From NCBI GenBank assembly GCA_963402885.1, contig OY727097.1, forward strand, positions 22,878,001-22,942,000: a DNA stretch of 64,000 nucleotides, given 5' to 3'. Shown in pieces: positions 12,649 to 22,042 of this stretch. Position numbers and translations under genes: made by a program. How positions within the stretch are numbered: position 1 is the stretch's first letter; every line of letters starts with the position of its first letter. The stretch is from Antedon bifida. Its lineage: Eukaryota > Echinodermata > Crinoidea > Comatulida > Antedonidae. The notes under the pieces are model-generated. The model had not been told where the DNA came from. It saw only the letters and a list, made by a program, of their open reading frames with translations, and ran no database searches.

Positions 12649-12755
12649 TCCCCAGTGGCTCAGTCGGTTAGCGCGCCGTACTTATAAACAGTACATGGCT
12701 TCGCCCTTACTGGTTAGGTAATGCGGAGGTCGAGAGTTCGATCCTCTCCTGGGGA
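12649..12755 (+). tRNA. tRNA-Ile (anticodon TAT) with intron
   Basis: Acceptor stem TCCCCAG pairs fully with CTGGGGA. The T arm is GAGAG-TTCGATC-CTCTC, and the anticodon arm is CCGTA-CTTATAA-TGCGG, giving anticodon TAT. An intron of about 34 bp follows position 37, within 12688-12722. Intron-containing tRNA-Ile(TAT) is the norm in animals. The gene decodes the rare AUA codon. All stems close, so it looks functional. Confidence 0.93.
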
Positions 12756-12762
12756 ATTTACG

Positions 12763-12766
12763 TTTT
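12763..12766 (+). terminator. RNA polymerase III T-run terminator
   Basis: TTTT seven bases after the tRNA-Ile 3' end, the standard Pol III stop signal. Confidence 0.7.
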
Positions 12767-12982
12767 ATAACATTACACCATATTTAAACATTTTGATAGT
12801 ATTTAAAATCCTGTCTGATGAACCGAATGTAACTACCTCAGTGGAATGTATTTGTATCTTTACTCTGGAGTTTTTTTTTAGTTTTCACTGGTGGCACTAA
12901 TTCGAGAGTGAACAAAATCAAAGAATTAAGTCGCCCTTTCTTAGCTTTTTTTTGAAAATTATTCTAAATGTACGTTTCGGTC

Positions 12983-13067
12983 GCAAAAATAAAATGTGAT
13001 ATGCTTAAATAAGGTAGCATCCCATTTTTTTTGTTACATAAACTTTGAATAGTGTAGGCAGAGCTTG
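12983..13067. mobile_element. Decayed copy of the 6413-6549 MITE
   Basis: It shares AATGTGATATGC, CCCATTTTTTTTGTTACAT and AATAGTGTAGGCAGAGCTT with the right two thirds of the MITE at 6413-6549. The left terminus is missing. Confidence 0.55.
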
Positions 13068-13390
13068 GTTTGACGTTATCCTGCTAAAAGACAAACGCTC
13101 ACACAGATATCACAGACAAAAATATATCTGAACTCCTCCACAAAATGGTCGGTATAACCAAAATATTTAGACATAATTAAAATTCTTCATCGCATATTTA
13201 AATGTAATTGTTTTTAATGAATAAAATATTATACATTTTGGGAATTGTTATTTATTGATGAGAACTGGTTCAAATGGGCCTGCACAATACTGGAGTGCTT
13301 GTATTTAATTACCATGGTTATTACTTTTGGTATTTTTAATGATAAGATAAAAATGTCAAGGTATTATGTATATTCAACATTCTGTACTTA
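13068..13390. other. Intergenic, nothing seen
   Basis: AT-rich spacer without an open frame, RNA or repeat that I can support. Confidence 0.5.
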
Positions 13391-14090
13391 CTGTGCATTG
13401 ATGATAAAGCATCATTGGTGAAGGTCACACTTTATGACGGATGCTCCTAGATTTATATCAAATATAAGTTCGGAAAGAATACAGAAGTAGACGACAGTCT
13501 TTTTACTGTGCATTGATGATAAAGCATCATTGGTGAAGGTCACACTTTATGACGGATGCTCCTAGATTTATATCAAATATAAGTTCGGAAAGAATACAGA
13601 AGTAGACGACAGTCTTTTTACTGTGCAATGATGAAGCATCATTGGTAAAGGTCACACTTTATGACGGATGCTACTAGATTTATATAAAATATAAGTTCGG
13701 AAAGAATACAGAAGTAGACGACAGTCTTTTTACTGTGCAATGATGAAGCGTCATTGGTAAAGGTCACACTTTATGACGGATGCTACTAGATGTATATAAA
13801 ATATAAGTTCGGAAAGAATACAGAAGTAGACGACAGTCTTTTTACTGTGCAATGATGAAGCGTCATTGGTAAAGGTCACACTTTATGACGTATATGCTAC
13901 TAGATTTATATAAAATATAAGTTCGGAAAGAATAGGCTACAGAAGTAGATGACAGTCTTTATACTGTGTAATAATGAAGCGTCATTGGTGAAGGTCACAG
14001 TTTATCACGGATGCTCTATATAAAGTATAAGTTTCGGAAACAGAGCAGATGTAGACGATAGTCTTTGAACTGTGTAATGCATCTGGAGAG
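13391..14090. repeat. Tandem repeat, six units of 106-119 bp plus a partial
   Basis: Units start with CTGTG(C/T)A(A/T) at 13391, 13506, 13621, 13733, 13845 and 13964, with a partial at 14070. Spacings are 115, 115, 112, 112, 119 and 106. Each unit contains a GATGAAGC(A/G)TCATTGGT near-palindrome and GGTCACACTTTATGACG. The first units are nearly identical and the later ones drift, as expected for an array growing at its left end. It ends about 110 bp before the GPCR start codon, so it may lie in that gene's promoter region. Confidence 0.85.
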
Positions 14091-15037
14091 CTTTCTATGA
14101 CGCATGTTCTTCGAGTTATAAGAAAAGTACATACGGATTGTTAGTTATTCAAATCCCACCCATTATAACAATCATCAATACGTTAAAGGCAAACTATCAT
14201 GGCTGCTGTTGGAAATGATACCTCGTCTAGTGCGGTCGAGTGGCAACATCAATTGGTACTGGTGGTACTCCAGTGGCTTGTTGCTTCAACAGGTATTATT
14301 GCAAACTGTATGGTTATTGCTGTATTTGTTTACGACAAAACGTACAAAAAGTCTTTGTCGCTTAAACTAATTTTAAACCAGACTGTGATTGATCTCTTGG
14401 GTTCGGTATCATTTTGGACGTTTTATGGTCCTAATAATTCTGGCGAAAGATTATGTAATGTAAGAGCCTTCTTTTTTTATTTGTCATCAGCGTCTTCATA
14501 CAACTTTGCCATCCTTACTATTGAAAAATACATCGCTATCGTTCATCCTGTAAGTTATCGAAAGAGGTCGTTAAGCGGTAAATTTGTTTATTTATCAATT
14601 TTGTTACCGTATCTTGTCGGTTTTCTTAGTATTTTGTGTAGTGCATCTGTATCAATGCTGGTAGGCCTAGATGTTGATTTTCGACGGTGCAACTTGGAAT
14701 TAAGCGGATTACCTTCTGCCATTATTGTAACTACCTCTTGGTTCTTACCCATGATCGGTATAATGTACTCTTACGTGAAAATGACGTAGGCATTGAATGT
14801 TTCAAGAAATAAAGTAATAGTAATACCACAATTACAACCAAGTAGCATCACTCGACCTGTTCATCATCTAAATTTAATCAAAACACTTGCTTTGATAGCA
14901 ACTGTGTATGTTGTGACAATAACTCCACATATCATTTGTACATGGATACATTTCATATGGAATACCGATGTTACGAAGGTTAAACAATATGTTTATTCCG
15001 AATTTTTCTATTTTCTATTCACAATTACCCTACACGT

Positions 15038-15346
15038 TCTAGAACTAATATACACATACCTATCCACAACACCAATTATTTTCAAAACAGTATTAGATAC
15101 TCTGGTCCATCAATGATGAACAGTTTACCACCCCCAATTACAAATGCTGTTTTAATTTCTTTATTTTCCAAAAAATTAAAACAACACCTAATGTTAAAGT
15201 ATTAAAAAGACAACAATCGAATGTCGCAATTTGATTTATGCTGCTGAACATTGATCTACTGTGGTTTTTGAGTTTTATTTTCTGATTCTACAATTTGATT
15301 GATCTATTTTTTTCAATTTATTTATTTATTTATTTATTTTATATAT

Positions 15347-15377
<31 letters not shown>

Positions 15378-15666
15378 TTTTTTATTTTTCCTTTTGTGTG
15401 CGTTTTTTTGTCTTGTTTGTTTCTCTTTATTTCCACTCTTATTCAATTATCCATTTTATTTGCATAGGCATACCCAGCACAAGATTTCCTCATCTTCTCG
15501 GGATTATGCCTTCCTCCATAGCCAATTTTCATAAATTCACTTTTCTGTTGTTTATACAACAAACATCTATTTCATTTTTTATATTCCTTACCATTTTTGT
15601 TTATTATTTTGTACTGTTTTGCTATGGAGGAAAATAAATGTCTTTTGAAATGAAATGAAATGAAAA
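15038..15666 (+). mobile_element. 5'-truncated LINE 3' end inserted in the GPCR
   Basis: A frame from about 15038 to the TAA at 15203 encodes a typical CR1/L2-type ORF2 C-terminus, with FQNSIRYSGPS, MNSLPPPITNAV and SLFSKKLKQHLML. The 3' UTR contains the (ATTT)n run, then AATAAATG and a (TGAAA)n tail at 15646-15666, the usual simple-repeat 3' end of such elements. The 5' junction is set by where GPCR similarity stops, and no clean target duplication could be fixed. Confidence 0.75.
15308..15381 (+). repeat. (TTTA)n microsatellite
   Basis: Mostly uninterrupted TTTA units inside the LINE 3' UTR. It is the source of the spurious Ile/Tyr/Leu/Phe-rich open frames around 15295-15637. Confidence 0.9.
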
Positions 15667-15837
15667 TACGTACAACTTTTCTGTAGTATGTTTGGAATTA
15701 AATATGGCGGCAAATCCATTCATCTATTGCATGGTTTACAAAGATTTTCAACGTGCAATTCATAGAATCAAGCATCTTGTTTTTCAACGTTAAAATAAAG
15801 CCGAGGTTTTAGTTTTGGACATAAAATTATACGATAT

Positions 15838-16023
15838 GCTTTGTACTTTCGCTTAATGATTGTGATAACTAATTTCATACCAATAATGATCATACTGATT
15901 AAGAGGTTATATACCGTACGAAAGGCAGCAATTAGTAGTTCCAGAAAAACAGCTCCTGACGCTTTCAGTGGACAAATGTTTTACAATGGCCTCCGTATCA
16001 TATGGTCAAGTTTTGACCAATGA
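15838..16023 (+). pseudogene. Possible second GPCR remnant (TM5 and third loop)
   Basis: A 60-residue open frame contains MIVITNFIPIMIILIK followed by RLYTVRKAAISSSRK, the look of TM5 running into a basic third cytoplasmic loop. Nothing before or after continues the receptor. It may be the relic of a neighbouring tandem receptor. The call rests on pattern only. Confidence 0.3.
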
Positions 16024-16393
16024 CACCTTGACATGATTTAAACATTTAATTTTGAACATGGCGTAATCATTATTAATCCATGTTTTGACAAGGAGGAATT
16101 CACTTTCTGTTATTTGCAATGTAACGTGTAGGACGAGGTAGGCGAGAGTCGCTGCGTAATCTGTTTACTCAGTAACCGTTTCATTTTAATAAATTGCTTG
16201 TAACGTAAGTAAGTACTAATAATAATAATACATGGGATATCAAAAGTTATATTTCATTTCGTTTTATTTACTTTTATTTCAAACTACCAGCATGGCTATG
16301 CTAATAATCAAAGTCAATATTATCTTTTCCAAGCTCGATGTATCGAAGAGTAGGCCTAATTTAAGGTTAACAGCAAATTAAGTTAAGTCAAGT

Positions 16394-17820
16394 CAAATTG
16401 TTTTGGTTTGAATTTTTTTTATTTTTTTTTAAATTTTTATTACGAAGAACTGCAATTACACGTAAGATCCACTCGGAACTTTCCTTCTGTTGGTTCCGGC
16501 TCAACATCTTGATTCATGTTTTCAGCTGAAAGACGTCATTAACTTCATTATATTAAGGCTATCAATGCCTACGCTACGTGTAATCCTGATTGCTTGGTTT
16601 GCATCTTTAGTGTGCTCTGTGCTTTATAGATTACTGCCTCGGTACGTATAAGAAATGTGTCATAATTTTTTTGAAAAGTCTTGAGAATCTTCTATCAACC
16701 ACCAAAGCAACAAAATAAACTCTTGATGCGTTGTAATACCCCACGTTCAAATTGTTTTGGTTTTAATTTTTTTTTTATTTTAATACGAAAAGAAGAACTG
16801 CAATTACACGTAAGATCCACTCGGAACTTTCCTTCTGTTGGTTCCGGCTTAACATCTTGATTCATGTTTTCAGCTGAAAGACGTCATTAACTTCATTATA
16901 TTAAGGCTATCAATGTCTACGCTACGTGTAATCCTGATTGATTGGTTTGATCTTCAGTGTGCTCTGTGCTTTATGGATTACTGCCTCGGTACGTATAAGA
17001 AATGTGTCATAATTGTTTTGAAAAAGTTGAGAATCTTCTAAAAAAATACATGTTTCAACCAACAAAGCAACAAAATAAACTCTTGATGCGTTGTAATATC
17101 CCACGTTCAAATTGTTTTGGTTTAAATTTTTTTTTTTATTTTTAATACGAAAAGAAGAACTGCAATTACACGTAAGATCCACTCGGAACTTTCCTTCTGT
17201 TGGTTTCGGCTCAACATCTTGATTCATGTTTTCAGCTGAGAGACGTCATTAACTTCATTATATTAAGGCTACCAATGCCTACGCTACGTGTAATCCTGAT
17301 TAATTGGTTTGCATCTTCAGTGTGCTCTGTGCTTTATGGATTACTGCCTCGGTACGTATAAGAAATGTGTCATAATTGTTGTGAAAAGTCTTGAGAATCT
17401 TCTAAAAAAAATACATGTTTCAACCAACAAAGCAACAAAGTAAACTCTTGATGCATGCGTTGTAATACCCCACGTTCAAATTGTTTTGGTTTTAATTTTA
17501 ATTTTTTTTAAATTTTAATACGAGAAGAAGAACTGCAATTACACGTAAGATCCACTCGGAACTTTCCTTCTGTTGGTTCCGGCTTAACATCTTGATTCAT
17601 GTTTTCAGCTGAAAGACGTCATTAACTTCATTATATTAAGGCTATCAATGCCTACGCTACGTGTAATCCTTATTGATTGATTTGATCTTCAGTGTCCTCT
17701 GTGCTTTAAGAAATGTGTCATAATTGTTTTGAAAAGTCTTGAGAATCTTCTAAAAAAATACATGTTTCAACCACCAAAGCAACAAAATAAACTCTTGATG
17801 CGTTGTAATACCCCGCGTTT
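16394..17820 (-). repeat. Four-copy tandem array derived from the small gene's 3' end (U1)
   Basis: Units begin CAAATTGTTTTGG at 16394, 16748, 17108 and 17477. Each carries a copy of the gene's final codons plus about 300 bp of 3' flank. The fourth is the live terminal exon, with its stop at 17767. The extra copies at 16695-16745 and 17055-17105 still read RGVLQRIKSLFCCFGG-stop and RGILQRIKSLFCCFVG-stop on the minus strand. The copy near 17425-17476 has a 4-base CATG duplication that shifts the frame. Confidence 0.88.
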
Positions 17821-18974
17821 TTGTTTAATTTGCGAGCTCTCATCACCATCTTCTATATTAACAGCGTTCACTTCGTTCCTCTTAACCTCATTCTCTTTAC
17901 TAACATTCTTCTTTTTTCTGAATAAGTTGCATCTCCTTTTCTTTTGCTTTTTCTGTGTTTTTGGAAGAACCACTGCAATATTACTTTCGATCACTTCTAA
18001 CTCCTGTGTTTTTGGAAGAACCACTGGAATATTACTTTCGATCACTTCTAACTGTGGTAAGTCTTCAGTTGTGGCGACAGAACCATTTCGTCTTCGTACT
18101 CGGTTAAATTGGTAAATATCTAATTTGAAACCAACAAGGGAAGTCTAAATTATACATATGTCTATACAGGCCTATATATTAATTTTGATATAAATATTAA
18201 TTAAAATTTCACATTTTCGAATGTGAGTATTTAGTGGGAAAGAAACATGCCAGTACTTGAGTGATGACCAGGAAAGAGTGACTCTTTCCTAGTGATAACA
18301 TTTTATTTGAGACTCAGGAACTTTGACAAAATGTGTTTGTAACCAATATTACAATGTATTTTTCGTATTTTATTAGGCCATATCCCTTTTTTAAAATGAA
18401 GAATTACCTGTGAACGTGAAGTCGTAGCATGATTGATATTCATATTCTGACATTGAGGTATCAACAGAATAAAAACTCGCTGAATCATCATCATCTTCTT
18501 CTTCTTCTGACTGAATATCTGGAGTTTTCTTATGAGATGTTTCTCTACAGTCGAGATAATGAGCTATGGAATCCGTCAGAGGGATTACAATTGTCGGAGC
18601 CTCCCACCAGTCTGCTTTATGATCTGATAATTCTATAACAACTAATATATACAAACATGCAGTGTAGCAATAATGTGATTTTCTTATAATATTTTGTTTA
18701 TTAATATTTATCTTGTAAGCCTAACCCTCCTTGTATACTAATTAATAATGTCTAAATATAATGACACTTAATTAATGTTATTTTTAAAATTAAAGTACAT
18801 ATCATAAAATTTATGAATTACATATTCCCATCCCTATCTATAATAGCGGAAGAATAACATTTTTTGTTCAATCAACTCTACCTCAACAGTGATCAAACAG
18901 GCGCCGTAAACTCGCAATGCAATATAGAATATTGAACTAAAAACAATACAATTTTGCATACCTGTTTTCATCAT
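17767..18974 (-). CDS. Unrecognised small protein, acidic/basic with LFCCFGG C-terminus (U1 copy)
   Basis: Three exons, 18962-18974, 18408-18632 and 17767-18119, with GT/AG junctions and phases that fit, give 196 aa. Start: MMKT at 18974, separated by a phase-1 intron. Residues 1-79 are acidic, with EEEEDDDD at 47-54 and Tyr/Ser-rich sequence after it. RVRRR is at 86-90. A 17-residue segment LEVIESNI(P/A)VVLPKT is repeated at 103-119 and 120-136. A basic cluster KKQKKRR-CNLFRKKK spans 136-150. The end is KRGVLQRIKSLFCCFGG, whose paired cysteines after a basic helix could be an S-palmitoylation anchor (inference). No signal peptide, membrane segment or known domain is visible, and I do not recognise the family. 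An AG nine bases upstream (18642-18643) could serve as acceptor in U1 only. Expression is unproven. Confidence 0.7.
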
Positions 18975-19490
18975 TGTGAATTCAATGGAAGTTTTTCAGT
19001 TAATACAGTATAAATTCGTTAAAAACAACAATTTTGCGAGAGAAATCAGTTAAGTTTGCCTGCTATGCTATTATAATAGACTAAGTTTGTTTGCCAGGGC
19101 AACGAAACGATGACAACGAGACAGCGCGTGCGTAAGAGGCGCATTTCCGATGTGACGTGTGCATATAATCGCATAAGATAACGCGCTTCCGTCTATATCG
19201 CATGATGATAATAATGCACGAACTCGAGGATTTGTATTACCTCACACCAGATCTGTAATAATACAGGGCCGTAGCCACCAGTACGGTTGGTAAGGTTTCA
19301 ACCTGACCACTTTCCACAAAGAGGCCTTTGAAAACCCAGTGGCTTGAACAGAGAATAATAGTTCCCTTTCCTTGATAAACCGCACCACTTCGTTTTTTGC
19401 GGGACATCGCTGTAATACATCATATTTATTAATATATATTTATTTTAAAGTTTACTAGCTAGAGACAATGAAACAATGCAATATAATAAT
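18975..19490 (-). promoter_or_regulatory. Upstream region of the small gene with RFX-like X-box (U1)
   Basis: At 19090-19103 the minus strand reads GTTGCC-CT-GGCAAA, one base off the RFX X-box consensus GTNRCC-N(0-3)-RGYAAC, about 116 bp upstream of the start codon. The remainder to 19490 shows no gene. X-boxes of this form drive ciliary genes, so such regulation is possible but untested. Confidence 0.5.
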
Positions 19491-19707
19491 AATATTACAT
19501 AGCCTATGTAAATACGTGAACGTGATTGGTTGAAACTGCGTCACATGACTACCGCTGCGAGGATCGTAAATCGTATATATCTTCGAGAACGATGATATTG
19601 ACCGATTAATTTTCGCGTAATTATCGTGTCCCCTTGTCATTAAACATATACATTCTCGAGTTCGATGATATTGACTGTGTAATTTTCATTAAATAAACAA
19701 AAGTCAT

Positions 19708-19785
19708 CTACTGGATTTGAACTCGGGTGGAATTGTCACTCCATCGCAAGACAACGCTTCCACCGTTGCGCCACGCAGCTTGCTT
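19708..19785 (-). mobile_element. tRNA-like pseudogene or SINE head (block B, U1)
   Basis: On the minus strand GTGGCGCAACGG (box A) and GAGTTCAAATCC (box B) lie about 35 bases apart, around a possible CTTGCGA anticodon loop (TGC, Ala). The T stem does not pair, so this is not a working tRNA. Confidence 0.6.
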
Positions 19786-19809
19786 GAAGAAATTATTCAT
19801 CTAAACTAT

Positions 19810-21439
19810 TTAAAGGGGGGTTCCGGGTTTAAAATGAATAGTAAAAAATGTAAAATATATTTGTTTGTCTCTTGAACGGTAAAAGTTTCAATTTATATAA
19901 GCGCCCAGTGAAGCAGAACGAAGGCTGTGAAATGAGGCCAGATTACAAGTGCAGCTACGGCAAAATCACACTGTGGTTACAGAATAGGACATTCGTGAAA
20001 TGGTCAATCTTCCGACGACTCGTTATCATTAACCATATCAATTACTTTTGTAAAATTATACTTATCTGATGTAATTTTAGTCGGTCTTCCCATTTATAAA
20101 GTCAATTTTTTATGAAAATCCATCAAAACAGTGAAAAATTAGATATGTTTGCACTTTACGTTTGCCGATTTTCGCACTGACTTAGGGAAAGCCTTCAAAA
20201 TCAATGAAGCGTAACGTATACATTCCTGCTGAGCGAGGAGAGCGAGACGACGATACACGTGCTCTCTCTGCCCATGCCTGGCATCGTCACGTGATAAGCA
20301 GATACAATATACAATACCAAACTGGTCGGGTCGAGTATACCCCGTCTATAATCACAACATGAACGATGTACAGTATTTGATTGAAGGTCGACTCGACCTA
20401 CCGGAATGGTATAGATAATATAGCTCGAATGAGAGAGTTGGAATATTTTTAAACATATGAATATGATAAGTATTGCTAATTTTAAAAAGTGTAGCCTATA
20501 GTAAAAGGCCTGGTGGTATCAATTCGCATAGGGTCTACTACACTAGCTAGCTCAATTTTTAACTGGGCCGGATCGGCTAGGTCTCCTTCCTACTACCTGA
20601 TCTACTTGCTTGATGCAGTATCCGCTTTTTTGGAGAGTAAACTAGGCCTATTGTAGGCCTACTTATTAGACGATCGGGACACCATATACGTGCGGACGGC
20701 GATCGGACCTTGTTTTGCCTCAATATTTACAGCCGATTTTGTAGAACGTTTTAGGTTTAGATTGTTTAGGAGTTTGGTTGATAGGATGGGTTTGGAATCC
20801 ACTGAGTTTTGTTATTAATGGGCCAATCGTTTAGTAGTAGGCTAGCTAGGCCCATGATGGCCCCAATGTTTTAGCGTAGCCATCGTGGCATGGAATACCT
20901 AGTCAGAAATGGCTCTCACCCATGAATAAAATGATTTAGGCTAGGCCTAGCCTAGTATGTGAAGCCGATATACGATCTGTACTATTCGAGGTATAAAAAT
21001 AGTATAATTTATGACTCCGTAATCTGTACTAAATTTTGTATTTCATTAAATGTCAAATAAATATATGCTACTACTGTTATTATTACACTTTAGGCCTAGC
21101 TTAGAAAATCTACAAAAAAATGTATTTCACAATGATCGGGTGGTCGTCGTTTGACAGGGGAGAGAGATGCAAGTTGACAAACACAACGTACAAGCTTGAC
21201 GTCGCGAGTTTGGAATCCACTGATGACGTGATTTTGTTAATATCTCATGAATATTAATGAGCTTCCCTAAGCTGCTGAAAAACAGACTTTCCATGAATTT
21301 ACCCTAAAATGTATATGAAATTTAATTTTTTTAATTTCTTGTTATTACTTCTTCATTCTGACATGTCTATATTGTTATAATATTTTTTATTTATTAAATA
21401 AACGATATTTAAAATTTCAAACCCAGAATCCCCCTTTAA
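19810..21439. mobile_element. Non-autonomous DNA transposon, Kolobok/T2-like (block B, U1)
   Basis: The left end TTAAAGGGGGGTTCCGGGTT is mirrored at the right end by AACCCAGAATCCCCCTTTAA. TTAA at both borders plus a TTAAAGGRR-type terminus is the signature of the T2 family of the Kolobok superfamily, known from frogs. The 1.63-kb interior has no transposase frame. AAACTAT also recurs at both flanks, leaving some doubt about the exact target site. Confidence 0.65.
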
Positions 21440-21525
21440 ACTATGCATACATAGCGCCCTCATTTGTTATTAGTCCTCCCTAAATGTGATGAAACACCGT
21501 TTGTGATTGGTCAATACTCACGGTA

Positions 21526-21538
21526 GTAACCTAGTAAC
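21526..21538 (+). promoter_or_regulatory. Perfect RFX X-box (block B, U1)
   Basis: GTAACC-T-AGTAAC matches both half-sites of GTNRCC-N(0-3)-RGYAAC exactly. An inverted CCAAT box (GATTGG) lies 20 bp upstream and an ATG 50 bp downstream, a compact ciliary-type promoter layout. Confidence 0.55.
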
Positions 21539-21588
21539 TACGCGCTGAACATCCGGTGATTCGGCTAGCTCCTCGAAGAGAGAAGACG

Positions 21589-21744
21589 ATGAATTGTTTA
21601 TTCGGCCTACCTGATTATAATATTATTATTAATAGGCTTATTGATGGAAATTCTTCTGTTAATTTAAACGACCTAGGCCTAAGTGAATATTTTATTGCCA
21701 AGGAATCATTAATTAGTAATTATCTGTATCTTATTCTTCGCAAG
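21589..21744 (+). CDS. Orphan first coding exon of an unrecognised gene (U1)
   Basis: The ATG at 21589 opens 52 codons ending at a strong donor, CGCAAG|GTAAGG. The product starts MNCLFGLPDYNIIINRLIDG and contains NLNDLGLSEYFIAKESLISN. No later exon was found in the unit: block C shows nothing that clearly continues it. It is either the captured 5' end of a gene cut by the duplication or a gene whose other exons I could not see. The X-box and CCAAT box immediately upstream argue that it was once a real promoter-exon pair. Confidence 0.45.
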
Positions 21745-21848
21745 GTAAGGTGTCTAGGCAGGAGGCTTGTTTACATACAATACAAATACTATAGAATAGG
21801 AGGCCTAGCCTAGCTTCACCAGCAGACTTGTTCTTGGCTATATAATAT

Positions 21849-22034
21849 AACAGATATCGCCTTTTATATCGGTAAAATATAAGATTTAACATCCCCTCGG
21901 GATGATATTATGTTCTCGGGGAATTATATATCCCTCAGCTGCCGCTTCGGGATATATATATTCCCTCGAACATAATATCATTCCCTCGGGGATGTCAAAT
22001 CTTATATTTCACCTCTAAGCAGGCAATATCTGTA
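21849..22034. mobile_element. Fold-back element (block B, U1)
   Basis: ACAGATATCGCC...ATATAAGATTTAACATCCCC on the left is mirrored by GGGGATGTCAAATCTTATAT...GGCAATATCTGT on the right. Inner arms add TCGGGATGATATTATGTTC-like repeats around a CAGCTGCCGCTTC loop. It would fold into one long hairpin and has no coding capacity. Confidence 0.7.
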
Positions 22035-22042
22035 TAATAATA

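Larger units (their letters stand above)
14199..15793 (+). pseudogene. Rhodopsin-class GPCR pseudogene, single exon
   Basis: The ATG at 14199 opens a frame with TM1 (STGIIANCMVIAVFV), TM2 (LILNQTVIDLL), Cys of the TM3 disulfide, an EKYIAIVHP variant of the DRY box and TM5 ending SYVKM. A TAG at 14787-14789 stops it in frame. The same frame reopens through the third loop and TM6 (LIATVYVVTITPHIICTW) to the start of TM7, where a LINE fragment intrudes at about 15038. The expected end, NPFIYCMVYKDFQRAI, lies beyond the LINE and stops at 15791-15793, followed by AATAAA at 15794. Intronless orphan receptors of this kind form large chemosensory-like families in echinoderms. The ligand is unknown. 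Two independent lesions make function unlikely, although the TAG alone could be polymorphic. Confidence 0.85.

Noticed and set aside
13391-14090. Regularly spaced repeats that might suggest a CRISPR-like array
   Set aside because: The whole 106-119 bp unit is repeated with no unique spacers, and the setting is eukaryotic, so it is a minisatellite.
15295-15637. Two long hydrophobic open frames after the GPCR
   Set aside because: Produced by the (TTTA)n microsatellite within the LINE 3' UTR.
16922-17227. A 101-codon minus-strand frame starting MNQDV, repeated in the tail units
   Set aside because: It crosses tail-unit borders in a frame different from the real terminal codons and is broken in U2 by a T-run change, so it is most likely a by-product of the tandem repeat.
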